Shown here piece by piece: positions 1 to 8,330 of a stretch of 64,000 nucleotides of DNA. The notes below the pieces were generated by a model. That model was not told the origin of the DNA. It did no database searches and was given only the letters and a program-made list of their open reading frames with translations. Position 1 is the stretch's first letter; every line of letters starts with the position of its first letter. The DNA is taken from positions 56,180 to 120,179 of the forward strand of contig NZ_JANGCE010000006.1 in NCBI RefSeq assembly GCF_024462775.1, in the 5' to 3' direction. This DNA comes from Butyricicoccus faecihominis (lineage in GTDB: Bacteria > Bacillota > Clostridia > Oscillospirales > Butyricicoccaceae). The position numbers and the translations under genes are program-made.

Positions 1-1
1 C

Positions 2-97
2 GGCATCGTGGCCATCGCGCTGACCGGTCTGGTGCTGGTATCGATCATGCGGCAGCTGGAAGCCCGGCTTTGCGCCTGGAATGAGAGGGGACAGTAA
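2..97 (+). CDS. ABC transporter permease, C-terminal end only
   Basis: Open from the left edge to a TAA that directly precedes the ATG of the next gene. The 31 visible residues contain a hydrophobic stretch and end in a basic, polar tail (MRQLEARLCAWNERGQ). This is how SsuC/TauC/NrtB-type permeases of nitrate/sulfonate importers end. The assignment rests mainly on the two adjoining ATPases of that transporter class, so the substrate cannot be read from this fragment. Confidence 0.6.
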   Translation, partial: GIVAIALTGLVLVSIMRQLEARLCAWNERGQ

Positions 98-856
98 ATG
101 GAACAGAACATTTTGATCCACTGCGACCATGTGAGCAAGCAGTTTGACACGCCGGAAGGCGTATTCAAGGTCATCGAAGATCTGGATATTCAGGTGCGTG
201 AAAACGAATTTCTCGTGCTGTTCGGACCCGGACAGTGCGGCAAGTCGACCATTCTGAACACCATCGCCGGTTTTGAACAGGTGACGGAGGGGCAGATTAC
301 GGTAAACGGCGAAAAGGTGACAAAGCCCGGCCCGGAACGCGGCATGGTATTTCAAACAACGGCGCTGTTTCCATGGCTCAAGGTCATGGGCAATGTGGAA
401 TACGGCCCGCGTATGCGCGGCGTGCGCAAGGAGGAGCGCCGCCGCCGCGCGCAGCACTATATCGATCTGGTCGGCTTGCAGGGCTTTGAAAACGCTTATC
501 CGATCAAGCTGTCCGGCGGCATGAAGCAGCGCGTCGGCATCGCGCGCGCTTATTGCAACGAGCCGCTTGTGATGCTGATGGACGAGCCCTTCGGCCATCT
601 GGACGCGCAGACGCGCTACCTGATGCAAGAGGAGCTGACCCGCATTTGGCAGCAGGAAAAGCGCACGGTCATCTTTGTGACGAACAATATTGAAGAGGCA
701 GTTTATCTGGCCGACCGTATTCTGGTGCTGCGCAACTGCCCGACCGGCGTGAAGGCGGCGTATGAGATCGACCTGCCGCGTCCGCGCAGCTATACCGACC
801 CGGCGTTTTTGCGCCTGCGGCGTGAGATTAACGACGTGGTCGACCATACGCTGTAA
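98..856 (+). CDS. ABC transporter ATPase, nitrate/sulfonate/taurine type (SsuB/TauB-like)
   Basis: 252-residue ATPase expected to power import through the permease that ends 1 base upstream. Visible motifs are Walker A GPGQCGKST, the Q-loop region, a canonical signature LSGGMKQR, Walker B VMLMDEPFG and a switch region ending TNNIEEAV (usual His replaced by Asn). Length and motif order fit the SsuB/TauB/NrtD family. The next gene encodes a second, different ATPase, so this is probably one half of an asymmetric ATPase pair as in NrtC/NrtD-type importers. Substrate is unknown; the downstream sulfatases suggest a sulfated or sulfonated compound (inference). Confidence 0.85.
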   Translation: MEQNILIHCDHVSKQFDTPEGVFKVIEDLDIQVRENEFLVLFGPGQCGKSTILNTIAGFEQVTEGQITVNGEKVTKPGPERGMVFQTTALFPWLKVMGNVEYGPRMRGVRKEERRRRAQHYIDLVGLQGFENAYPIKLSGGMKQRVGIARAYCNEPLVMLMDEPFGHLDAQTRYLMQEELTRIWQQEKRTVIFVTNNIEEAVYLADRILVLRNCPTGVKAAYEIDLPRPRSYTDPAFLRLRREINDVVDHTL

Positions 857-871
857 GAAGGAGGGGACGAA

Positions 872-1621
872 ATGCAAGAGAAAAAAGAAGCAAAGGTCAA
901 GGTGATCGGCCTGACCAAGAAATTCGGCGACCTCCTTGTGCTGGACAACCTGAATTTTGAGGTGCGGGAGGGCGAGTTTCTGTGTATCGTCGGCCCGACG
1001 GGCTGCGGCAAGACCACCTTTTTGAACACCCTGACCAAGCTGTATGTGCCGACCGCCGGTGAGATTCTGGTGAACGGCATTCCGGTCGATCCCAAAACGC
1101 AGAATATTTCGTACATATTCCAAGAGTATTCGGCCTATCCTTGGCTGACGGTCAAGGAGAACGTCATGTGGGGGCTGAAAATCAAGAAGGTGCCCGCAAA
1201 GGAAGCCGAGGAGAGCGCGATGGAGATGCTCGACATCGTCGGCCTGACCAAATTTCAGGACTACTATCCGGGTCAAATCTCGGTCTCCATGCTGCAACGC
1301 GTGGTGATCGCGCGCGCCTTTGCCACGCGCCCTGAGCTGCTCCTGATGGACGAGCCGTACGGCCAGCTGGATATCGACCTGCGGTTCCGTTTGGAGGACG
1401 AGCTTTTAAAACTGTGGGAGCGCACGGGGACGACGGTTTTGTTTATCACGCATAATATTGAGGAAGCCGTTTACCTTGGCCAGAATATCATGGTGCTGAC
1501 CAATAAGCCGACCTCGATCAAGACCGTGATACAAAATCCGCTGCCTCTGCCGCGCGACGTGATGGCGCAGGACTTTGTCGAGCTGCGCGAACATGTGACC
1601 GATCTGATCAAATGGTGGTAA
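872..1621 (+). CDS. Second ABC transporter ATPase with degenerate signature motif
   Basis: 249-residue paralogue of the preceding ATPase, started by an ATG with an AGGAGG-like site 15 bases after the previous stop. Walker A (GPTGCGKTT), Walker B (LLLMDEPYG) and the switch His (ITHNIEEAV) are intact. The signature, normally LSGGMRQR, reads ISVSMLQR and has lost the two glycines that contact the partner's ATP. Together with its neighbour it would form a heterodimer with one normal and one degenerate ATP site. That arrangement is known in several ABC families; its meaning here is inference. Confidence 0.85.
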   Translation: MQEKKEAKVKVIGLTKKFGDLLVLDNLNFEVREGEFLCIVGPTGCGKTTFLNTLTKLYVPTAGEILVNGIPVDPKTQNISYIFQEYSAYPWLTVKENVMWGLKIKKVPAKEAEESAMEMLDIVGLTKFQDYYPGQISVSMLQRVVIARAFATRPELLLMDEPYGQLDIDLRFRLEDELLKLWERTGTTVLFITHNIEEAVYLGQNIMVLTNKPTSIKTVIQNPLPLPRDVMAQDFVELREHVTDLIKWW

Positions 1622-1637
1622 CAAAGGAGGAAGCCGC

Positions 1638-3167
1638 GTGAAAACGATCTTTATTCTCTGCGATACGCTCAACCGCCGCATGCTTTCGGCCTACGGCGGG
1701 GACGATCCGGCCATGACGCCCAATATCGACCGGCTGGCCCGCCGGTCGGTCGTGTTTGACAGCCACTGGTGCGGCTCCGCGCCTTGCATGCCCGCCCGCC
1801 GCGACATCATGACAGGGCGGCTGAATTTTCTGGAAAAGCCTTGGGGCGCAATGGAGCCGTTCGATCAGTCGCTGCAAAGCGTGCTGAGCGCGGAAAAGAA
1901 CATACACACCCAAATGTTTTCCGACCATGCGCATTACGTCATTCCCGGCGGCGAGAACTATACCAAGGGCTTTACCGCGTGGGAGGTCAACCGCGGGCAG
2001 GAGGGCGACCCTGTTTGGACGCGCCCGTGTGAAAGCGGCATCCGGCCGGATACGCCGCCCGCGGGTTTCAAGGGCACGTGGTCGGAGGCGGAGCGCGAAA
2101 ACCGCTCCCGCTTCCGCACCGAGTATGATTATCCGAGTGTTAAAACCATGTGGCACGCCGCCGAATGGCTGGAGGACAACCATGGGGCGGATAACTTTTT
2201 CCTATGGGTAGAAGCGTTCGACCCGCACGAGCCATACGATTGCCCGAAATATTATCTGGATCTGTACGAGAAGGAGGGGGACTATGATGGGCCGGACTAC
2301 ACGCACCCCTCCTATGCGCCCAATGAGTTCACGCCGGAGGAGACCGCGCATTTGCGCCGCCGCTGCAAGGCGCTGACCACGATGACCGACCGGCACCTCG
2401 GTGAGATACTCGACGTGCTCGACCGGCACGATCTGTGGAAGGACACCATGGTCGTGCTGACAACCGATCACGGCTATCATTTGGGCGAGCACGGCTTCAT
2501 GGCCAAAAACTATATGGCGCCCTATAACGAGGTGTTTCACATCCCGCTGCTGATCGCGGCGCCGGGCGTGTCGCCCGGCCGGTGCGGCGCGGTGACGCAA
2601 AATATCGACGTGATGCCCACGGTGATGGAGTACTTCGGCATTTCAGGGCAGACGCTGCAATACCCGCTGCATGGCCGCAGCTTGCTGCCGCTGCTGCGTC
2701 GACAGGCCGAAGCCGTGCGGGACGGCGCGCTGTACGGCTATTTCGGCAAGCAGGTCGCGTGGACGGACGGAAAATATACCTATTTCCGCGCCGCAAAGGA
2801 TAAGCAAAATCAGCCCCTATACGTATACACCGCCATGCCGACCGTGCTGCGGCAGACCTACGGCGCGAACGACGCGGTTCAGGTTGCGGATTACGGCAGG
2901 ATCGAAATGGGGCGTTTCTTATCATGGACGGATTACCCGGTCTACCGTTTCCCGGCGGATATCATCCATTGGGGCAACGCTTCGCAGGAATTTGTCGGCC
3001 GCTCGCCGTATAATGAGCAAACGCTATTGTTCGATATCGAAGCGGATTATGCGCAGGAACGTCCCGTCAAGGACGCGTCGCTGGAGGCTGAAATGGCGCA
3101 AAAGCTGCGCGCCTGTCTGGCCGCGCACGACGCGCCGCCCGAACAATATGAACGGCTGGGGCTGTAA
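1638..3167 (+). CDS. Cys-type sulfatase (arylsulfatase superfamily), cytoplasmic
   Basis: 509-residue sulfatase of the alkaline phosphatase superfamily, hydrolysing a sulfate ester. The modification motif C50-M-P-A-R54 followed by TGR marks the Cys that becomes formylglycine. Metal-binding acidic residues are visible near the N terminus (CDTLNRR) and in TTDHGYHLGEHG. There is no signal peptide, so the enzyme should work in the cytoplasm on imported substrate. GTG start with AAAGGAGG seven bases upstream. It follows the importer ATPases by 16 bases and precedes a second sulfatase by 2 bases, so all belong to one operon. The true substrate cannot be read from sequence. Confidence 0.9.
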   Translation: MKTIFILCDTLNRRMLSAYGGDDPAMTPNIDRLARRSVVFDSHWCGSAPCMPARRDIMTGRLNFLEKPWGAMEPFDQSLQSVLSAEKNIHTQMFSDHAHYVIPGGENYTKGFTAWEVNRGQEGDPVWTRPCESGIRPDTPPAGFKGTWSEAERENRSRFRTEYDYPSVKTMWHAAEWLEDNHGADNFFLWVEAFDPHEPYDCPKYYLDLYEKEGDYDGPDYTHPSYAPNEFTPEETAHLRRRCKALTTMTDRHLGEILDVLDRHDLWKDTMVVLTTDHGYHLGEHGFMAKNYMAPYNEVFHIPLLIAAPGVSPGRCGAVTQNIDVMPTVMEYFGISGQTLQYPLHGRSLLPLLRRQAEAVRDGALYGYFGKQVAWTDGKYTYFRAAKDKQNQPLYVYTAMPTVLRQTYGANDAVQVADYGRIEMGRFLSWTDYPVYRFPADIIHWGNASQEFVGRSPYNEQTLLFDIEADYAQERPVKDASLEAEMAQKLRACLAAHDAPPEQYERLGL

Positions 3168-3169
3168 CG

Positions 3170-4693
3170 ATGCCGAAAAACATTTTGCTGCTGATGACCG
3201 ACCAGCAGCGCGCGGACTACGTCGGTTATGCGCCGGGCGGCAAAGCAGTCATGCCGAACCTCGACCGGATTGCGCGCGAGGGCGGCTGGTTCTCCGGCTG
3301 CCAGACGGTAAACCCGATCTGCACGCCCGCGCGCACTTCGCTGATTACCGGGCGGTACAGCCGTCAGATCGGCACGCTGACCATGTCGGGCGATCTGTTC
3401 CCCCAGATCCCCACGGTGATGCAGGCGCTGCAAAAGGCGGGCTATGTGACGTATGGGATCGGAAAATTCCACTATACGCAAACGCACCCGTGGAACACGC
3501 CGCGCGGCATGGGCATGCCGCTTTATGCGATGCGGGAACAGATGAAGGCGTACGGGTATGACTTTGTATGGGAAACGGGCGGCAAGCAGCAGCTGGATAA
3601 ATGCTATGACCACTATGCCAAATACTTGGATGATAAGGGCTTATTGGACGCGGTGCGCGATTTTATGACCGCGTGCGGCGGCGCCAACGGCGATACCGCC
3701 GACCACAATTACGACAAGGCGCTGCCTTGGGCGTTTGAGGAAGCGGATTATGTGGACGTGGTGACCGGCCGCGTCGCGGCCGAGCGGCTGCGCGAGCACG
3801 ACCCAGCCAAACCGTTTTTTATGAAGGCGTCCTTTTGCGGGCCGCATAAGCCCTACGAAGCGCCGCAGCGGTACCTCGACCTATTTCCCATACAGCGGGA
3901 GGACGATTTTCTTCTGCCCGATGGGCAGTCGCTGACCGGCGCGCAGAAGGAAGCGCTGTGGAGACAGCGCCGCGCGGCGCGGGCGATGCTCCGGCTGATC
4001 GACGATCAGATCGGTATGCTGCTGGCCATATTGGAGGAGCGGGATATGCTGGAGGATACGCTCCTCCTGTTTACCTCGGACCACGGCGATATGCTGGGCG
4101 ACCACTTCATGCTGCAAAAGGGCGTGCCGTGGAGGCAAGCGCTGAACGTCCCGCTGGCGATCCGCTTGCCGGGCGCAGCGCCTATGGGCGAGAACACAGC
4201 GCCGGTGGAGCTGAGCGATCTCGCGGCGACGATGCTCGACTACGCGGGCCTTGCGCCCACACAGGCGCTCAGCCGAAGCTGGCCCGCCTATAACGATATC
4301 ATCCCGAGCCGCTCGCTGCTGCCGGTTTTGCGCGGTGAAACAAACGCGGTGCGCGCGTTCGCTTTTTCCGAATGTGATTTTACCGAGGAACGCGCGCCCG
4401 GCGTGACGGCTGAAGCGGTGATGCGCAGCCGAGGCGGGCGCGGCCGCTCAAACGCGTGGCAGTGTATTACCACCCATGGAAGCAAATATATCAAGTATCT
4501 GGGTTACCGGCTGGGCGAAGCGCCTGCCGAAGAGTTTTACGATCTGCTGCTCGACCCGGACGAAACGATAAACCGTATCGCGGACCCCGCGTATCGCGCG
4601 CCGGTCGACGAGGCGCGGCAGCGCCTGCAATACATGGTCGACCACTATCCGCCCGCGCAAAAAACGTGGGCCGAAGGTTTCTTACCCTGTTAA
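3170..4693 (+). CDS. Second Cys-type sulfatase, cytoplasmic
   Basis: 507 residues, clearly a sulfatase: N-terminal MTDQQRADYVGY holds metal ligands, and C51-T-P-A-R55 followed by SLITGR is the formylglycine motif. FTSDHGDMLGDH is the second metal-binding block. No signal peptide. It is diverged from the upstream sulfatase, so the two probably remove different sulfates from one molecule or act on related molecules (inference). Its start lies two bases after the previous stop. A strong hairpin 36 bases downstream separates it from the convergent maturase gene. Confidence 0.9.
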   Translation: MPKNILLLMTDQQRADYVGYAPGGKAVMPNLDRIAREGGWFSGCQTVNPICTPARTSLITGRYSRQIGTLTMSGDLFPQIPTVMQALQKAGYVTYGIGKFHYTQTHPWNTPRGMGMPLYAMREQMKAYGYDFVWETGGKQQLDKCYDHYAKYLDDKGLLDAVRDFMTACGGANGDTADHNYDKALPWAFEEADYVDVVTGRVAAERLREHDPAKPFFMKASFCGPHKPYEAPQRYLDLFPIQREDDFLLPDGQSLTGAQKEALWRQRRAARAMLRLIDDQIGMLLAILEERDMLEDTLLLFTSDHGDMLGDHFMLQKGVPWRQALNVPLAIRLPGAAPMGENTAPVELSDLAATMLDYAGLAPTQALSRSWPAYNDIIPSRSLLPVLRGETNAVRAFAFSECDFTEERAPGVTAEAVMRSRGGRGRSNAWQCITTHGSKYIKYLGYRLGEAPAEEFYDLLLDPDETINRIADPAYRAPVDEARQRLQYMVDHYPPAQKTWAEGFLPC

Positions 4694-4728
4694 GCTTACC
4701 TCTTCTTCTTCTTTTTCTTTCTATTCGG

Positions 4729-4775
4729 GCAAAGCCCCGGCGGACCAAACGGTCCGCCGGGGCTTTGCGGGTTTT
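4729..4775. terminator. Bidirectional intrinsic terminator between convergent genes
   Basis: An 18-bp perfect stem (GCAAAGCCCCGGCGGACC at 4729-4746, its complement at 4751-4768) with loop AAAC is followed by GGGTTTT. It sits between the convergent ends of the second sulfatase and the maturase gene. The region just upstream (4694-4728) is a pyrimidine-rich tract. Confidence 0.85.
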
Positions 4776-4782
4776 CGCACGC

Positions 4783-5922
4783 TTAACGCGGGGCGTTCGC
4801 GGCGCGCTGGGCAAGCACGCGGCGGGCCGCGTCCATAAATTCGGTTTCACGGGCGGAGAAAAAGGCGCGTATGGCGTCGCAGTAAAAATTTAGCGGCGCG
4901 CCGCCATCGGCCGGCGCGACACGGTCCCGGCGGCAGCCGTTGCGGCAAAGCGCGCCCCAGCGGCATGCACGGCACTGTTCTGGAATGGGGTGGGACGCGT
5001 TAAGAAAACGCCGGGCCGTTTCACAGGCGGCGAGCTCGGCCAGCGGACGCTCGCCCAGCGTGCCCAGCCGCCACTCGTCATATACATAGAAATCGCACGG
5101 ATAAACGCCGCCGTCGCCCTCCACCACGAATTGGATGCTGCACTTGCCGCACATGGTGCATACCTCGGGCGCTTCGCCCAGCGCGAGCAGCAGCCAGTTA
5201 TCCAAATGGCGGATGCTGACATAGTCGCCGCGCAGCAGATCGGCGTACCACAGATCAAAAATACGGATCAGGAAATGACCGTACTCCTTGACGGATAGAT
5301 GGTAGGGTTCGCTGCCGCGCTCCCGCTCGAGCGGCTCCAAGCAGGGAATAAACTGTAAGTACCGAAAGCCTTGCTTGCGATAAAAACGGTAGATTTTTTC
5401 GATCGCCCGCGCGTTGCCGCCGGTGACGACGCAAAGCACATTATAATCCACCCCGTGCTGCTTGAGCAGCCGGGCGGCGCGCATGACGCGGCTCCATGTG
5501 CCCTTGCCCTCCGCGTCGATACGGTTGCGGTCGTGGATTTCCGCCGGGCCGTCCAGCGAAAGGCCGACAAGAAAATGCTCGTCATGCAGGAATTTCACCC
5601 ATTCCTCGTCGATCGCCAATCCGTTAGTCTGCAAAGCGTTGGAAACGGCAAGCCCTGGCCTTGCATACTTTTTTTGAAGCTTGACCGCCTTTTGATAAAA
5701 TGGCAGACCGGCAAGCGTGGGTTCGCCGCCTTGAAACGCAAAGGAACACAAGCCGTCGGCATATGCCATACCGCTTTGGATCAGGTGCTCGAGCGCTTCG
5801 TCCGACAGCATGCCTTCAAACGCGGTGTCTCTCGCGCTGGCGATCGCGTGATAAAAGCAGTACTTGCACCGCATGTTGCACGCGGAGGAGCTGGGCTTGG
5901 CCAGCAAATTGACCGGAGGCAT
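4783..5922 (-). CDS. Anaerobic sulfatase-maturating enzyme (anSME), radical SAM with SPASM domain
   Basis: 379-residue radical SAM enzyme that oxidises the active-site Cys of sulfatases to formylglycine without oxygen. The SAM-cluster motif is C15-x3-C19-x2-C22 (CNMRCKYC), followed by FQGGEPTLAG. The C-terminal half holds the SPASM auxiliary-cluster cysteines, including MCGKCSIQF, YPCDFYV and CRACRWGALCRNGC. All are family hallmarks. It is convergent with two sulfatases carrying the matching C-x-P-x-R motif, which gives it obvious substrates. A good promoter lies upstream (5958-5986, minus strand). Confidence 0.92.
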   Translation of the reverse strand: MPPVNLLAKPSSSACNMRCKYCFYHAIASARDTAFEGMLSDEALEHLIQSGMAYADGLCSFAFQGGEPTLAGLPFYQKAVKLQKKYARPGLAVSNALQTNGLAIDEEWVKFLHDEHFLVGLSLDGPAEIHDRNRIDAEGKGTWSRVMRAARLLKQHGVDYNVLCVVTGGNARAIEKIYRFYRKQGFRYLQFIPCLEPLERERGSEPYHLSVKEYGHFLIRIFDLWYADLLRGDYVSIRHLDNWLLLALGEAPEVCTMCGKCSIQFVVEGDGGVYPCDFYVYDEWRLGTLGERPLAELAACETARRFLNASHPIPEQCRACRWGALCRNGCRRDRVAPADGGAPLNFYCDAIRAFFSARETEFMDAARRVLAQRAANAPR

Positions 5923-5957
5923 AGAAGCACCCGCCTTTCCAATATCCTATTATGATC

Positions 5958-5986
5958 ATTATAAACGAAAACGCGCCTTGCCACAA
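5958..5986 (-). promoter_or_regulatory. Sigma-A-type promoter of the anSME gene
   Basis: On the minus strand, -35 TTGTGG (5981-5986) and -10 TATAAT (5958-5963) are separated by 17 bases. They lie about 36 bases upstream of the anSME start codon. Confidence 0.65.
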
Positions 5987-6070
5987 GCGCGGGGTTTGTC
6001 AGCCAGTCATAAAACCGCGCGGCCATGGCATATCCTTTGGCAGAGGATGTATTTCCAAGGGGGTATTGTT

Positions 6071-6934
6071 TTGGAACTCGGTTATCGGCGCGTAATCACG
6101 CAAGCGATATGCGCGGTGCTTATTCTGTGCGGGCTGATCGGCGCGGGCAGACTGTGGGATGGCCGCGCGCAAATGGCGTTTGGAGAAGCGGATGGGGTGC
6201 GCCTGCCGATCCTGATGTATCACAGTATATTAAAGGACGGCGCGCGGCAGGGCAAATATGTGCTGCATCCGGATGCGCTGGCGTCCGATCTGGACTATTT
6301 GAAAAAAGAGGGCTATGAGACCATCACTGTGAACGATCTGCTCGCCTATGTGGGGGAGGGAACGCCGCTGCCCGACAAGCCGGTCATGATCACCTTTGAC
6401 GATGGGTATTATAACAACTATGTCTATGCCTATCCGCTGTTGCAGGAGCGCGGCATGCGCGCGGTGGTTTCGATCATCGGCAGCCAGACCGCGCTGTATA
6501 CGGAGAACGGACAGGAAAACGCCTATTGGTCCCATCTGAAGCTGACGCACCTCGGTGAGATGGACGATGTGTTTGAGGTGCAGAACCACTCTTGGAATTT
6601 GCACGAATACGGCGAGCGGCGCGGCTGTTTGCGCCGCCGCGGCGAGGATCAGGTGGGTTACGCCAGCTTTCTGCGGCAGGATACCGAGGCGACCCAGCAA
6701 CTGCTGATCGAGGCCGGACTGCCCGAACCGACCTGCTATACCTATCCCTTTGGCGCGTGTTCGGACGAGAGCGAGAAGGTCCTAAAGGATATGGGCTTTC
6801 AGTGCACGCTGGGCTGCGAGGAACGGGTGAACACCGTGACGCGGGACCCGGATTGCCTTTACGAAATGGGCCGCTTCAACCGCCCGGCCGGCGTGAGCAC
6901 GGATACCTTTATGGAAAAGCTGAAAAAGGAGTGA
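6071..6934 (+). CDS. Membrane-anchored polysaccharide deacetylase (NodB-like)
   Basis: 287 residues. An N-terminal hydrophobic segment (about residues 9-26) is a signal anchor, and a catalytic NodB domain follows outside the membrane. The MYHSI block, the metal/base motif ITFDDGY (D110, D111) and the HSWNLH zinc-ligand motif are visible, as is a later TYPFGACSDES block. Such enzymes remove acetyl or formyl groups from cell-wall or exopolysaccharide sugars. I chose the TTG at 6071 because AAGGGGG lies 7 bases upstream; an in-frame ATG at 6047 has no such site. The next gene follows after 5 bases. Confidence 0.85.
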   Translation: MELGYRRVITQAICAVLILCGLIGAGRLWDGRAQMAFGEADGVRLPILMYHSILKDGARQGKYVLHPDALASDLDYLKKEGYETITVNDLLAYVGEGTPLPDKPVMITFDDGYYNNYVYAYPLLQERGMRAVVSIIGSQTALYTENGQENAYWSHLKLTHLGEMDDVFEVQNHSWNLHEYGERRGCLRRRGEDQVGYASFLRQDTEATQQLLIEAGLPEPTCYTYPFGACSDESEKVLKDMGFQCTLGCEERVNTVTRDPDCLYEMGRFNRPAGVSTDTFMEKLKKE

Positions 6935-6939
6935 GCGGA

Positions 6940-7203
6940 ATGGAGTGTATGCGGTTTTCCGAGCTGCACTGCCGCGAAGTGATTAACTTGTGCGACGGCG
7001 CGCGGCTGGGCGAGGTTTGCGACCTGATCTTTGACCCCGCGTGCGGCAGCATCACCGCGATCGTCGTGCCCGGACGCGGCGGGCTGCTCAGCATGTTCAG
7101 CAGGGAAGACTGCGTGATCCCCTGGAACTGCATCGAAACCATGGGCGAGGATTATATCCTTGTCCGCTGGCGCGAAGGCCCGCCGCCGCGGCCGAGACAT
7201 TAA
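6940..7203 (+). CDS. PRC-barrel sporulation protein, YlmC/YmxH family
   Basis: 87-residue protein with one PRC-barrel fold. It begins MECMRFSELHCREVINL and contains LGEVCDLIFDP and the IPWNCIETMGEDYILV block typical of YlmC/YmxH proteins. In spore-forming Firmicutes this small family is linked to sporulation; its exact role is not established. AAGGAG lies 8 bases before the ATG. It shares a transcript with the deacetylase and is followed by an intrinsic terminator. Confidence 0.85.
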   Translation: MECMRFSELHCREVINLCDGARLGEVCDLIFDPACGSITAIVVPGRGGLLSMFSREDCVIPWNCIETMGEDYILVRWREGPPPRPRH

Positions 7204-7220
7204 AACCGATGGATAGCGCA

Positions 7221-7259
7221 GGGCGCGAAGCCGCGATAAGCGGTCTTCGCGCCCTTTTT
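7221..7259 (+). terminator. Intrinsic terminator after the YlmC-like gene
   Basis: GGGCGCGAAG (7221-7230) pairs with CTTCGCGCCC (7245-7254), with an inner CCGC/GCGG pairing around GATAA, followed by TTTTT. It separates the preceding pair from the carbohydrate cluster. Confidence 0.9.
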
Positions 7260-7378
7260 ATACCTGTAAAAAACTGCACAAAAACAGTGAAAAAGGGGGA
7301 GCATACCGTAATAATAGACAAGTTTCGGCACCTGAAACACAGCAATCCTACAAAAAGCGGGAAAAAGAAAAATAACTG

Positions 7379-7407
7379 TTGCCAAACAGAAATATCGGTG
7401 ATATATT
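7379..7407 (+). promoter_or_regulatory. Promoter of the carbohydrate cluster
   Basis: -35 TTGCCA (7379-7384), 17-base spacer, -10 TATATT (7402-7407). It lies 60 bases upstream of the first cluster gene in an AT-rich stretch that contrasts with the surrounding sequence. Confidence 0.75.
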
Positions 7408-7419
7408 ACAAATATAGAA
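7399..7419 (+). promoter_or_regulatory. Putative GntR operator overlapping the cluster -10
   Basis: TGATATA, 7 bases, then TATAGAA. The perfect version TGATATA-N7-TATATCA sits over the -10 of the GntR regulator gene at 17162-17182. The shared arm, spacing and position over the -10 suggest a common operator. The extended -10 consensus explains part of the likeness, so this is an inference. Confidence 0.5.
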
Positions 7420-7466
7420 CAGATATAAATATAACGCAACACACAAATAAAGGAGGAATTGCATTG

Positions 7467-8276
7467 ATGAGACCGGCACTGAATGGCGCGACAGCGATGA
7501 AATACCCGCTGGAAACCGAGATACCCGCGGCTGCCGCCGCCGGCTTTGAGGGGCTCGAGCTGTGGTGGGACAAGGTAGTGTCCTTTATGGAAGCGCACAC
7601 GGCAAAGGAACTGAAAACGCTTTTGGAGGAAAACCGGATCAAAGCGATCGGCATTTGCCCGTTTGCGTTTTCTCCGTTCCGGGAGACCGCGCAGTGCCGG
7701 GCCGATATCGCGCGCGGCCTAGAGATCGCTTCCGTGATCGGCTGCGATATGCTGACCATTTGTCCCTACGGCAGGCCGATCGAGATGAGCAAGGAAAAGG
7801 CGCGGCAGGCCTACGCCGAGGAGCTGCGCGTGCTGACCGCGATGGCGGCGGAGCACGGCGTGCGTCTGGCGATCGAACCGATCAGCGGCCACACGCTGAT
7901 TCCCGGCCCGCTGGAAACGCTCGACCTGATCGGGCGGGCGGGCAATCCCGATAACCTTGGCACGCTGGTCGATACCTTTCACTATTCGCGCACGGGCGTG
8001 GATGTGGAAACGGTGCGCGAGATCCCGCTGGACAAGCTGTTCATCGTCCATGTGAACGACAGCGAGGCGGGCGAGGGCGAAAGTCTGGCCGATCCGGACC
8101 GCCTATATCCGACCGAAGGCGTACTCGACCTCGCGGGCTATATGGAGAACCTGCGCGCGACCGGCTACGACGGCTACCTGTCGGTCGAGGTGTTCCGCCG
8201 CTCTTATTGGGAAGAGCCGATCGAGACCATATGCGACAGAGCGATGAAGAGCTACAAGGCCATTTGCGCGCTGTAA
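7467..8276 (+). CDS. Sugar phosphate isomerase/epimerase (AP endonuclease 2-like TIM barrel)
   Basis: 269 residues, TIM-barrel fold of the IolE/IolI/Hyi superfamily that interconverts ketoses or keto acids using a bound metal. Metal-ligand candidates are the Glu in LAIEPISGHT, the Asp/His in VDTFHYSR, the His in IVHVNDSE and the Glu in YLSVEVFRR. The ATG at 7467 follows AAAGGAGG by 9 bases; a TTG lies one codon upstream. It is the first gene behind a good promoter and putative GntR operator, so it likely opens the operon. Substrate unknown. Confidence 0.8.
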   Translation: MRPALNGATAMKYPLETEIPAAAAAGFEGLELWWDKVVSFMEAHTAKELKTLLEENRIKAIGICPFAFSPFRETAQCRADIARGLEIASVIGCDMLTICPYGRPIEMSKEKARQAYAEELRVLTAMAAEHGVRLAIEPISGHTLIPGPLETLDLIGRAGNPDNLGTLVDTFHYSRTGVDVETVREIPLDKLFIVHVNDSEAGEGESLADPDRLYPTEGVLDLAGYMENLRATGYDGYLSVEVFRRSYWEEPIETICDRAMKSYKAICAL

Positions 8277-8330
8277 AAAAGGAAAAACCGCCGGGCGAGG
8301 CACCGGCGCTATAAAAAAGGAGGAAATGTC

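Noticed and set aside
5864..6070. Longer N terminus for the polysaccharide deacetylase
   Set aside because: It would overlap the anSME gene and its promoter; TTG at 6071 has AAGGGGG at correct spacing and starts just before the membrane anchor.
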